Source of the DNA: Caballeronia jiangsuensis
GTDB taxonomy: Bacteria > Pseudomonadota > Gammaproteobacteria > Burkholderiales > Burkholderiaceae
Direction: 5' to 3'
Length of the DNA: 64,000 bases
Assembly: GCA_000648925.1 (NCBI GenBank)
Contig: JFHF01000004.1
Location: 124,001 to 188,000, forward strand
A model generated the notes under the pieces. The model saw nothing but the letters and a program-made list of their open reading frames with translations. It was not told the DNA's origin and did not search any database. The position numbers were made by a program, and so were the translations under genes. This document shows, piece by piece, positions 18,122-26,600 of the stretch; positions within the stretch are counted from its first letter, which is position 1; every line of letters begins with the position of its first letter.

Positions 18122-19552
18122 ATGGAACGTAACACTTCAGCACCCGCCGCGAACGCCTCGCTGATCGAGCGCCGCTCGATCGACTATATTCCCGACGCTG
18201 AGCGCCACGGCAGTCTGTTCAGCCAGTTCACGCTGTGGTTCGGCGCGAATCTGCAGGTCACGGCGGTCGTCGTCGGCGCGCTCGCGGTCGTGCTCGGCGG
18301 CGATGTGTTCTGGTCGCTGATCGGGCTGCTCATCGGCCAGGTCATCGGCGGCGCGGTGATGGCGTTGCACGGCGCGCAGGGCCCGCAACTCGGCCTGCCG
18401 CAGATGATCTCCAGCCGCGTGCAGTTCGGCGTGTACGGCGCGATCATTCCGCTCGTGCTCGTCTGCGTGATGTACATCGGCTTCTCGGCGGGCGGCACGG
18501 TGCTCGCGGGACAGGCCATCGGCGCGCTCCTGCATACGGACAACACGACATCGATCCTGATCTTCGCGGCGCTGATCGTGCTGCTCACCGGTTTCGGCTA
18601 TCGCGTCATTCACGCGATGGGCCGCGTGTCGAGCATCGTCGGCACGCTCGCGTTTCTGTATCTGTTCGCGAGCCTGCTGCACGGCCATGCGCCCGAGACG
18701 CTGCTCGCGAACCGGCACTTCACCGTGGCTTCCTTTCTGCTGGCGATTTCGCTGTCGGCTTCGTGGCAGATCGCGTACGGGCCGTATGTCGCGGACTATT
18801 CGCGCTACCTGCCGAAGTCGACTTCTGCGCGCAAGACTTTCTTCGCCGTGTTCAGCGGCACGGTGATCGGCGCGCAGGTATCGATGACCTTCGGCGTGCT
18901 GGCCGCCGCGCTCGCCGGCGAGCGCTTTTCGGGGCACGAGGTCGGGTTTATCGTCGGACTCGGTGCGACGGGCGCGATTGCCGCCGTGCTCTACTTCACG
19001 ATCGCGCTCGGCAAGCTCACGATCACCACGCTCAACGCCTATGGCAGCGTGATGTCGGTCGCGGCGATCGTCACCGGCTTCGGCGGACAGCGCGAGATCT
19101 CGTCACGCACGCGGCTCGTCTTCGTGCTGCTGAGCGTGGCGGCATCGAGCGGACTCGCGCTCGCCGGACAGCACTCGTTCCTGAAGGCGTTTTCTTCGTT
19201 CCTGCTGTTTTTGCTCGTGTTCTTCACGCCGTGGAGCGCGATCAATCTCGTCGATTACTACTGGGTCACGCGCGAACGCTACGACGTGCCCGCCCTCTTC
19301 GATGTCAATGGCCGCTACGGACGATGGAATGTCACGGGCATCACGGTCTATGCGCTCGGCGTGCTCGTGCAGATGCCGTTCGTCGCGACCGGCTTCTATA
19401 CGGGCGCGTGGGTCGATGCGCTGGGCGGCGTCGATGTATCGTGGATCGTGGGCATCGTCGTGCCGGGCATTCTGTATTACGCGATGTCGCGGCTCGGGCG
19501 ATCGCAAGCGCCGGAGCGCGTCGCGTCCGAAGCGATGCCCAATGCGGATTAG
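18122..19552 (+). CDS. NCS1-family cytosine/purine-type permease
   Basis: This 476-residue inner-membrane protein has about twelve transmembrane segments. It belongs to the NCS1 nucleobase-cation symporter family: IDYIPDAERHGSLFSQFTLWFGANLQ at the N-terminus, SRVQFGVYGAIIP and ISLSASWQIAYGPYVADYSRYLP are characteristic. NCS1 carriers import cytosine, purines, allantoin, hydantoins or related heterocycles. It is the last gene of the CoA-transferase operon, 49 bp after etfA with AGGAGACGAGC before the ATG, so it most likely imports the operon's substrate. A heterocycle carrier next to CoA chemistry is an uncommon pairing. Confidence 0.9.
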   Translation: MERNTSAPAANASLIERRSIDYIPDAERHGSLFSQFTLWFGANLQVTAVVVGALAVVLGGDVFWSLIGLLIGQVIGGAVMALHGAQGPQLGLPQMISSRVQFGVYGAIIPLVLVCVMYIGFSAGGTVLAGQAIGALLHTDNTTSILIFAALIVLLTGFGYRVIHAMGRVSSIVGTLAFLYLFASLLHGHAPETLLANRHFTVASFLLAISLSASWQIAYGPYVADYSRYLPKSTSARKTFFAVFSGTVIGAQVSMTFGVLAAALAGERFSGHEVGFIVGLGATGAIAAVLYFTIALGKLTITTLNAYGSVMSVAAIVTGFGGQREISSRTRLVFVLLSVAASSGLALAGQHSFLKAFSSFLLFLLVFFTPWSAINLVDYYWVTRERYDVPALFDVNGRYGRWNVTGITVYALGVLVQMPFVATGFYTGAWVDALGGVDVSWIVGIVVPGILYYAMSRLGRSQAPERVASEAMPNAD

Positions 19553-19558
19553 CCTCGC

Positions 19559-19762
19559 CTAAATCTTCTGCTTGTCCCCGCGATAGATGATTTCGACATT
19601 CTCCGGCGAAGGCGTCAGAAGCAGGAGGCCGACGAACACGATGATCGGCGTGATGAACAAGCTCAGAAGAAACGTTCCGAGATAGCCAAGATGCGTGCGC
19701 CGGCCGCGATACGCGACGAGCAGGCTCAGAACGAAATAAACGAGGCTGGGAATCACAATCAT
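19559..19762 (-). CDS. Small membrane protein
   Basis: A 67-residue protein with two predicted membrane segments, IPSLVYFVLSLLVAY and LGTFLLSLFITPIIVFVGLLLL, separated by a short basic loop (RGRRTHLG). The charged tail ENVEIIYRGDKQKI probably faces the cytoplasm. GGAGG lies 6 bases before the ATG, supporting a real gene. It is followed on the same strand by no close partner; the SPFH gene lies 58 bp upstream on the same strand, so the two may be co-transcribed. The function is unknown. Confidence 0.7.
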   Translation of the reverse strand: MIVIPSLVYFVLSLLVAYRGRRTHLGYLGTFLLSLFITPIIVFVGLLLLTPSPENVEIIYRGDKQKI

Positions 19763-19820
19763 GATGGCCTCCCGTGATCGTCGCGGCTGCAACGAGCAAT
19801 CAGCTTAACATCACAAGCAT

Positions 19821-20912
19821 CTAACGTTGTTTGGCGCCTGGATTGGCGGCTCGCGACACGTTGGTTTCATCGCCGGGCGCTGTGCCGCCGCTGCTTTCGG
19901 AGGCGGCGGCGCCCGCGTCGCCGGCTTTTGGAAAGAGCTTCGGAAGATCGCGCCATTGCGGCAGCGGATGCGACTGCGGATCGATCACCTTCGGCGCGGG
20001 AAGGTCCGGCTGCTTGGCGATGTCGCTTCCGAGAATCAACGGAAGCTGATCTTTCCCGCCGCCGACCACGACGATCTTCGAGTTGCTGGAGTTCGACAAC
20101 TGCACGGTCGCTTCGATGCCTCGCCATGTCAGCAACTGAGGCGTCAGCGAATTGGCGACGATCGAATAGAACGTCTGAATGCCGATGGCCTCGATCCGCT
20201 TGCGCTCCGCTTCGTCCTGCGCCTGCGCGATCAGGAATTTATAGGCCTGCGCATTCTGTTCTTCCGTGAGCTTTCTGTTGATCGAGTCGTTCACCGTGGT
20301 CGGAAGATCGAGATCGCGCACGACGACGCGCTCGAAGAAAATCAGCCCCTTCGCGGCCGGCGATCCGTGCATCTTCTCCAGTATGCGGCCTTCCAGCTCT
20401 TCGACATTGATGCGATACAGATCATGCGGATCGCATTTACCGATGATGTCGCGTACGGCGCCGAGCGAAATCGGACGCACGACCCGGTCGACGTAGTCAT
20501 AGCCGACTTCCTGATGCAGCTTCCCCGCGTTATCTGGCACCGGCCGATACAGCACGGAAATCTGCACCTGAACGCTCAGGCCGTCGCGCGCGAGCGCGTG
20601 GACACTCTCGTCGAGCGTCTTGGTCCTGACTTCGTAGGTGTAGATCCGATCGAACGGCCACTTGATGTTCAGCCCTTCGTGATAGACGAAGTCCGTTTCC
20701 GTGCCGTGTCTGAGCAAGCGATAGAGCACGCCGACATGGCCCGCCGGAATGATGACGAACGTGAAGGGAATCAGCAGCAGCACGATGACGCCGACGACGA
20801 GCGACACCGCGATGAACTTTTCGCTGCGGCTCATCCGATACCGGACGTGCCTGACTATGCGGTGCTTTTGAGGTTCGGAAGCCTCGTCATCGGCTGGATC
20901 CGCTGGGCTCAT
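19821..20912 (-). CDS. SPFH/prohibitin-family membrane protein
   Basis: A 363-residue single-span protein. After a charged 27-residue cytoplasmic tail a hydrophobic segment (FIAVSLVVGVIVLLLIPFTFVII) is followed directly by an SPFH domain (IPAGHVGVLYRLLRHGTETDF ... LNIKWPFDRIYTYEVRTKTLDE). A helical region rich in EEQNAQAYKFLIAQAQDEAERKRIEA follows, ending in a low-complexity Ala/Gly/Ser tail. Prohibitin-like SPFH proteins form ring assemblies that organise membrane domains or regulate proteases such as FtsH. No client gene is adjacent, other than the small membrane protein downstream. The family is clear; the role here is not. Confidence 0.85.
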   Translation of the reverse strand: MSPADPADDEASEPQKHRIVRHVRYRMSRSEKFIAVSLVVGVIVLLLIPFTFVIIPAGHVGVLYRLLRHGTETDFVYHEGLNIKWPFDRIYTYEVRTKTLDESVHALARDGLSVQVQISVLYRPVPDNAGKLHQEVGYDYVDRVVRPISLGAVRDIIGKCDPHDLYRINVEELEGRILEKMHGSPAAKGLIFFERVVVRDLDLPTTVNDSINRKLTEEQNAQAYKFLIAQAQDEAERKRIEAIGIQTFYSIVANSLTPQLLTWRGIEATVQLSNSSNSKIVVVGGGKDQLPLILGSDIAKQPDLPAPKVIDPQSHPLPQWRDLPKLFPKAGDAGAAASESSGGTAPGDETNVSRAANPGAKQR

Positions 20913-21019
20913 CTGGCATCAACTCGTACGGATAACGAATAATTCGCAGAATTTTGCGGCGCAAAAAGTGTTTGCATAGTAACATCAAGCGCAAGATCGG
21001 ACGACACCTGCACACGGAA

Positions 21020-21715
21020 ATGCTCGCTCCCGCATCGGCCTCCATTCCCTCGGTAGACAGCGCTGCAACGCCCGCGCAACTGCGCCGTTTCTTCTATGCC
21101 GCGTATTGCGATACGCCCGCGCCCTTCCGATGGTTGAGCGCGATTCGCCCTTACGTCTGTCCTTACAACAAACTGCTGCCCTTCATTCGCGACGGCGCCG
21201 AGGTTCTCGACGTGGGCTGCGGCGCGGGATCGCTGCTCACGCTGCTTGCGGCCATGAAAAAGATTCGCCGTGGCGTGGGTTGCGACGTCATGGCGGCGCC
21301 GCTGGAATCGGCGCGTGCCGCAGCGCAGCGTATCGGCGCACAAGACATTCTGACGTTCGAGCACGTACGGTCGGTCGCCGAAGCGCCGGAAGGTCCGTTC
21401 GACGTCGTTGCGATGGTGGACGTCCTGCATCACGTCCCGCCGGGAAGCAGAAGCGACGTATTCGCCGCCGCGGCGCAGCGCGTCAAAGCGGGCGGCATTT
21501 TTCTCTACAAGGATATGACCGCGCGCCCGGGCGGGCGCCGGCTGGCTCACAATATCGACGATTACATCTTCACGCACGAGTGGGTGGAGCAAGTCCCCGA
21601 AGGCGCCGTGGAAACCTGGGCCGGCGATCACCGGCTCGCTCTCGTGCATGGTGAATTCATTCCCCGTCTGATCTATGGGCACGAGCTTCGGGTGTTTCAG
21701 CGACTCGAGCATTGA
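21020..21715 (+). CDS. Class I SAM-dependent methyltransferase
   Basis: A 231-residue methyltransferase with the SAM-binding glycine motif EVLDVGCGAGSLLTLLA, the acidic strand-2 end GVGCDVMAAPLE and the post-motif region FDVVAMVDVLHHVPPG, as in small-molecule or lipid methyltransferases. The start was set at the ATG giving MLAPAS; a TTG at 20954 would add 22 basic residues (MRRKKCLHSN...) and cannot be excluded. The substrate is unknown. It lies upstream of the peptide cluster but on its own transcript and is separated from it by a convergent gene, so a biosynthetic role is not supported. Confidence 0.8.
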   Translation: MLAPASASIPSVDSAATPAQLRRFFYAAYCDTPAPFRWLSAIRPYVCPYNKLLPFIRDGAEVLDVGCGAGSLLTLLAAMKKIRRGVGCDVMAAPLESARAAAQRIGAQDILTFEHVRSVAEAPEGPFDVVAMVDVLHHVPPGSRSDVFAAAAQRVKAGGIFLYKDMTARPGGRRLAHNIDDYIFTHEWVEQVPEGAVETWAGDHRLALVHGEFIPRLIYGHELRVFQRLEH

Positions 21716-21732
21716 AACGAGCGTGCACATGC

Positions 21733-21770
21733 TTTCAGATGCGCGGCGAGTGCTTCGGGCGCATCTGAAA
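21733..21770. terminator. Hairpin between convergent genes
   Basis: TTTCAGATGCGC (21733-21744) pairs perfectly with GCGCATCTGAAA (21759-21770), a 12-bp stem around a 14-nt loop. It lies between the 3' ends of the methyltransferase and the small protein gene facing it, so it probably ends both transcripts. The T/A runs are inside the stem foot rather than long tails. Confidence 0.65.
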
Positions 21771-21821
21771 AGTTATGCTCAGTGATGTTTGCAATCGTAT
21801 CGGCAGAGAGCCGATGGGGAA

Positions 21822-22181
21822 TTACTCGGCAGGCGGGCTCGCCGCTTCCGCTCTGGCCTTTCGCGTCTCCTTCGCCTTGGTGACGAGATCGTTGACGTGG
21901 TTCCACAGGTACTTGTCAGTGACCGATTTCGAGTAGGAATCGGCCGCCGCCAGCAGCAGACCGACCGGCCCGAAAAGCATCTTGATGCCGATGCCCGCGG
22001 CGACATGCGCAGCGCCATTGACGACATTTCCATCCATCAGGAGACTCGCGCCGGGGACGAACGCTTCGCCCACGAGCTTCACGCCATTGGTGGCCGGACT
22101 CGTGCTGCGCGTCACAGTGGGCGTGTCGCTGGTAATTCTTTCCGTATGAGGAGTCTCGGTGACCGCGGTGTTGTCTTTCAT
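21822..22181 (-). CDS. Small protein, DUF6072-like
   Basis: A 119-residue protein with a polar Thr/Ser-rich N-terminus, then VKLVGEAFVPGASLLMDGNVVNGAAHVAAGIGIKMLFGPVGLLLAAADSYSKSVTDKYL, a glycine-rich, possibly membrane-inserting region, and a charged helical C-terminus (VTKAKETRKARAEAA). This layout recalls the DUF6072 family that I associate with Burkholderia relatives; that match is from memory and not certain. It has no predicted enzymatic motif. It is divergent from the first gene of the peptide operon. Confidence 0.6.
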   Translation of the reverse strand: MKDNTAVTETPHTERITSDTPTVTRSTSPATNGVKLVGEAFVPGASLLMDGNVVNGAAHVAAGIGIKMLFGPVGLLLAAADSYSKSVTDKYLWNHVNDLVTKAKETRKARAEAASPPAE

Positions 22182-22205
22182 GTCTTGGCCCTCAGGTCAA
22201 CTTAA

Positions 22206-22235
22206 TTGACAACTTCAACCACACTAGAACAATAT
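22206..22235 (+). promoter_or_regulatory. Possible promoter of the NRPS1 operon
   Basis: A perfect minus-35 TTGACA (22206-22211) faces the LLM monooxygenase gene. At 17-18 bp the minus-10 is only a weak match (CAATAT at 22230-22235). It lies about 120 bp upstream of the first gene of unit 1 and is the best rightward promoter-like signal in the 173-bp intergenic region. The weak minus-10 would fit an activator-dependent promoter. Confidence 0.4.
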
Positions 22236-22354
22236 ACGCAGAAATTCCGGTGACTACCAGTAAAAAGGTGGTGTCGCATGTTCGTACGAAACCCTGCTGG
22301 AAATGATTCCATCAAGGCATCACAAACGTGTGACATGGTACGCGGAGCCGCATC

Positions 22355-23656
22355 GTGACGCGCCGTCACATGCTTCTTTCGGCTTACGTGCTGGTGCCCG
22401 GAAGTCACTTCGGCGCCATGTGGCGCCATCCCTATAGCGAAACCGATTTCTGCGATCGCAGGCTCTACGAAAACCTGGCTCGCAGCCTCGATCGCTATGG
22501 TTATGACTATGCGTTCGTGCCGGAATCGCTCGCCGTTCCAATGGGTGAAGACGGCGAATGGCAAACGATGACGAGCCGCGGTGCGAGCGGCGCGATCCGT
22601 CACGATCCCGCCTTGCTGGTTGCGCCGATGATCGGCGTCACGCGCCGCCTGAGGTTCACGGTCACGCTGTCGACGACCTATATGGAGCCTTATCATATCG
22701 CCAGAACGCTTAGTACACTGAATCATTTTAGTCAAGGTCGAATGGCGTGGAATGTCGTCACGTCGGCGGGGCCGAGCAACGGCATCAACTTCGCGCATCT
22801 GACATCGCTCGATCATCGCGATCTTTACGATCGTGCGGAAGAAGTGCTGACGGTGTGTCACGACCTCTGGTCCTCGTGGGATGAAGGCGCGCTCATTGCC
22901 GACAAGAAGTCCGGAGTCTATGCCCGCGCCGACAAGATCCATCAGATCGATCACAAGGGCCATCACTTCGATATACGCGGCCCGCTGACGCTGCCGTACC
23001 GGGGCGGTCCCACGCTGATGGCCGCGGGCGTTTCGCCGCGAGGCCGCGACTTCGCGGCGCGCTGGGCGGAAGTCATCTTCGCGATACAGAGCGAGCCCGC
23101 CGCCATGCGCGAACTGCGCGACGACGTCCGCGCACGCGCCGCGCGCATGGGACGCTCGCCGCAGGACATACGCCTGATGGCGGCAGTGCAACCCGTGATC
23201 GGCGAGACGCGTGAAATCGCCGAGGCCCGCGCCGCGCATCTCGACACGCTCGTGGACCCCGATGCAGCGCGAAGCTATCTGGCCGCGATGCTGGGCCTCG
23301 ACCTGTCGGGCGTATCGGGCGATGCACCCTTGCAGCCGATTCTCGAAACCCAGCGCAAGCGGCCCGCCGTCGATGCGGGCGGCACGCTGGCGTGGCTTGC
23401 GAAGCTGCTCGATGCGAAACCCGACATTCGCGTCGATGACGTCGCCATCGGTCTGTCGGCGAGCACGGGTACGCCACGTCTCATCGGTACGGCGTCCGAT
23501 GTCGCCGATCAACTGCAGGCGTTGTTCGAAGACTGTTGCGACGGCTTCGTCATCACGCCGACGCATTTTCCGGGCACCTTCGAGGAATTTGGCCGCGCCG
23601 TGATTCCCGAGCTGCGTGCCCGTGGATTGACGTCCACTCATCATCAGGATGGCTGA
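22355..23656 (+). CDS. LLM-class flavin-dependent monooxygenase
   Basis: This 433-residue protein belongs to the luciferase-like NtaA/SnaA/DszA group, which use reduced FMN and oxygen. Typical segments are LVPGSHFGAMWRHP, LSTTYMEPYHIARTLSTLNHFSQGRMAWNVVTSAGPSNGINF and the late FVITPTHFPGTFEEF. The start is a GTG with GGAG 7 bases upstream. It is the first gene of the NRPS1 operon, ending 4 bp before NRPS1, so it probably oxidises a building block or the peptide product. A flavin reductase that would supply FMNH2 is not in the window. Which atom it oxidises cannot be deduced; relatives hydroxylate, N-oxidise or cleave C-N and C-S bonds. Confidence 0.88.
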   Translation: MTRRHMLLSAYVLVPGSHFGAMWRHPYSETDFCDRRLYENLARSLDRYGYDYAFVPESLAVPMGEDGEWQTMTSRGASGAIRHDPALLVAPMIGVTRRLRFTVTLSTTYMEPYHIARTLSTLNHFSQGRMAWNVVTSAGPSNGINFAHLTSLDHRDLYDRAEEVLTVCHDLWSSWDEGALIADKKSGVYARADKIHQIDHKGHHFDIRGPLTLPYRGGPTLMAAGVSPRGRDFAARWAEVIFAIQSEPAAMRELRDDVRARAARMGRSPQDIRLMAAVQPVIGETREIAEARAAHLDTLVDPDAARSYLAAMLGLDLSGVSGDAPLQPILETQRKRPAVDAGGTLAWLAKLLDAKPDIRVDDVAIGLSASTGTPRLIGTASDVADQLQALFEDCCDGFVITPTHFPGTFEEFGRAVIPELRARGLTSTHHQDG

Positions 23657-23660
23657 TTGA

Positions 23661-26600
23661 ATGGACGCGTTGACCGATCCGATCGACGGCGGCCACGACG
23701 CGACGCGCTGGTCCGCCGACGAGCTGACGACGCTGACGGTATGCGACCTTCTGGAGCGCCAGGCCGCGCGCACGCCCACGACCGTGGCGTTGCTGCACGG
23801 CGCGCGCCAGATGACGTACGCGGAACTGAACGTGCGCGCCAACCGGCTGGGCGATCTGCTCATGTCGCACGGGCTCGGGCCGGGGGACATCGTCGCGATC
23901 GCGCTGCCGCGTTCGTTCGACATGGTGCTGGCCATTCTCGGCGTGCTCAGATGCGGCGCGGCCTATCTTCCGCTCGATCCCGCGTATCCGGCTGACCGGC
24001 TCGCCTTCATGTCGCGCGATGCGCGGCCGTCGTGCGTGCTGACCAACACGAGCCTCGCCGCCGAACTCGCCGAAATCGTGCGGGAGATTCCGATACTGCA
24101 TATGGTCGATCTCCCCGCGAGCGATCATGTCGCGCGTGAGGATACAGCGCATCGCAGGGAAGCACGGCCGCTCGATGCGGCGTATGTCATCTATACGTCG
24201 GGCTCGACGGGCCGCCCGAAAGGTGTGGTCGGCCTGCATGCCGGCCTCGTCAATCGACTGTGCTGGGTGGCCGAAACCTATGCGTTCGCGCCCGGTGAAA
24301 CGGTGCTCGCCAAAAGCTCGATGAGCTTCATCGATGGCGCGACGGAACTGCTGGCGCCGCTGATCGCCGGCGCCACGGTCGCGCTGACCGATGCCGACGT
24401 CGCCAGAGACCCGGCGCTGCTGGCGGCCGAAATTCCGCGTCTCGATATCGGCCGCATCACGGTCGTTCCGAGCCTGCTCGCGGCGCTGCTCGATCAGCCC
24501 GATCACGTCGCGCTCAACCGCTGTCCACTCTGGATATGCAGCGGCGAAACGCTGCCGCCCGCGCTGGCGGAACGCTTTGCCGCCTGCGTGCCCGATGCCT
24601 GTCTCGTCAATTTCTACGGGTCGTCGGAAGCGAGCGGCGACAGCCTGCATGCGGTCGCCACGCCGGCCAACGGCGCGCCCGTCGGCCACGAGATCTGGAA
24701 CACATCGGCGTATGTGCTCGATGAACGGCTGCAACCCTGCGCCGCGGGCGAAGCCGGCGAACTCTATCTTGCAGGCGCGGGACTGGCCCGAGGCTATCTC
24801 GGACAACCCGGCCTCACGGCGGAGCGCTTTCTGGCCGACCCGCACGGTCCGCCCGGCGCGCGAATGTATCGCACCGGCGACCGGGCGCGCCGGCGCGGCG
24901 ACAACGAAATCGAATATCTCGGCCGTGCCGACAGGCAGGTCAAGATACGCGGCTTTCGCGTCGAGCCGGGCGAAATCGAGGCTGCGCTCTTCGCGCATCC
25001 GCATGTCGCGGCGGCGGCCGTCGTCCTTCAGGTAGATGCGCCGGGCAATGAACGGCTCGTCGCTTATGTCGTGCCCGTAGCCGGCTATGAAGAAGCCGCC
25101 GTGCGCGAGTCGCTGGCGCGCCGGATGCCCGACTACATGCTGCCGTCGGCCTTCGTCGCGACGTCCGCGTTGCCGCTCCTTCCCAACGGCAAGCTCGATC
25201 GCGCCGCCTTGCCCAAAACGATGCGTGACGGCGCTCGCGGTCCTTACGGCAGAACGCCCGTCGAGATCGAACTCGCGCGCCTGTTCGCCGATGTGCTGCG
25301 GCTAGATGACGTCGGCATCCACGATGACTTCTTCGCATCGGGCGGCCATTCGCTGCTTGCCGCACAGCTCGCGAACCGGATACGCGCCGTATTGCAGGTC
25401 GATGCGAGTGTCAGCGATGTGTTCCGCGCGCCGAGCGTCGAAAGTCTTGCCGCGTTGCTCGAAGGCGGCGGCACGCGGCGGCTGCGCCTGTCGGCGGAGG
25501 CATCGCGCGAGCGCGCCTGCCTGTCGGCGGGACAGCAGGGATTGTGGTTTCTGGCGCGGCTGGGCGATGGCGCGGCGGCCGCCGCCTACAACCTGCCCTA
25601 CGCCTTCGAACTGTCCGGTCCGTGCGATGCGCACGCGCTGCGCCTCGCGCTTCACGACGTCGCCGCGCGGCATGACAGCCTGCGCACGCTCTTTCGTCAT
25701 GCGGACGACGGCCCGTATCAGCATGTCCTGCGCGCGAGCGAACTCGATGACCTGCTCGCCGTGACGGACATCACGGTCGCCGAACTCGATCGCCATATCG
25801 CCGACGAGACCGGCGCGCCCTTCGACCTCGAAAGCCGCGTTCCCTTCAGGGCGCGCCTGCTGCGCTGTACGCAAGATCTCGCCGTGCTGGTTTTCAACTT
25901 TCACCACATCGCCTTCGATGGCGCGTCGCTCGCGCCGTTTCTGCGCGACGTATCGACGGCCTACGAAGCGCGGCGCGCCGGCACGCGACCGGACTTGCCG
26001 CCGCTGCCGGTTCAATACGCCGATTTCGCGGACTGGCAGCGCAAGCTGCTCGACTCCGTCCACGAAACGGGCAGTCTCGCCCAACGGCAGCTCGCGTACT
26101 GGCGCGGCATGCTGGCCGAGCTTCCCGACGAATTGCCGCTGCCGCGCGTGCGCCCGCGACCGGCCGATGCGCTGGGCCGCGCCGAACGCATCGCGTTCCG
26201 GATCGATCCGGGCCTGCATCGTCGCGCGGCGCACTTCGCGCAGGCTCATCACGCCACGCTCTTCATGGTGTTGCAGTGCGCGCTGGTCTCGGTGCTGCGG
26301 CGCTTCGGCGCCGGTACGGACGTGTTCATCGGCACGCCCGGCGAAGGCCGTTTCGACGAGCAGCTCAAGGACCTCGTCGGCTACTTCGTGAACAGTCTGG
26401 TGCTGCGCGTCGATGCGAGCGGCAATCCGACGTTTCGCGAACTGCTCGCGCGCGTGCGCGATGTCGATCTCGCCGCCTACGCCAATCAGGATGTGCCGTT
26501 TTCGAGCATCGTGGAGACGCTCAATCCCGAGCGCGGGGCCGCGCGTCATCCGCTGTTCCAGGTCGCGCTGACGCTCGAATATGGCGATGACGCGCGGTTC

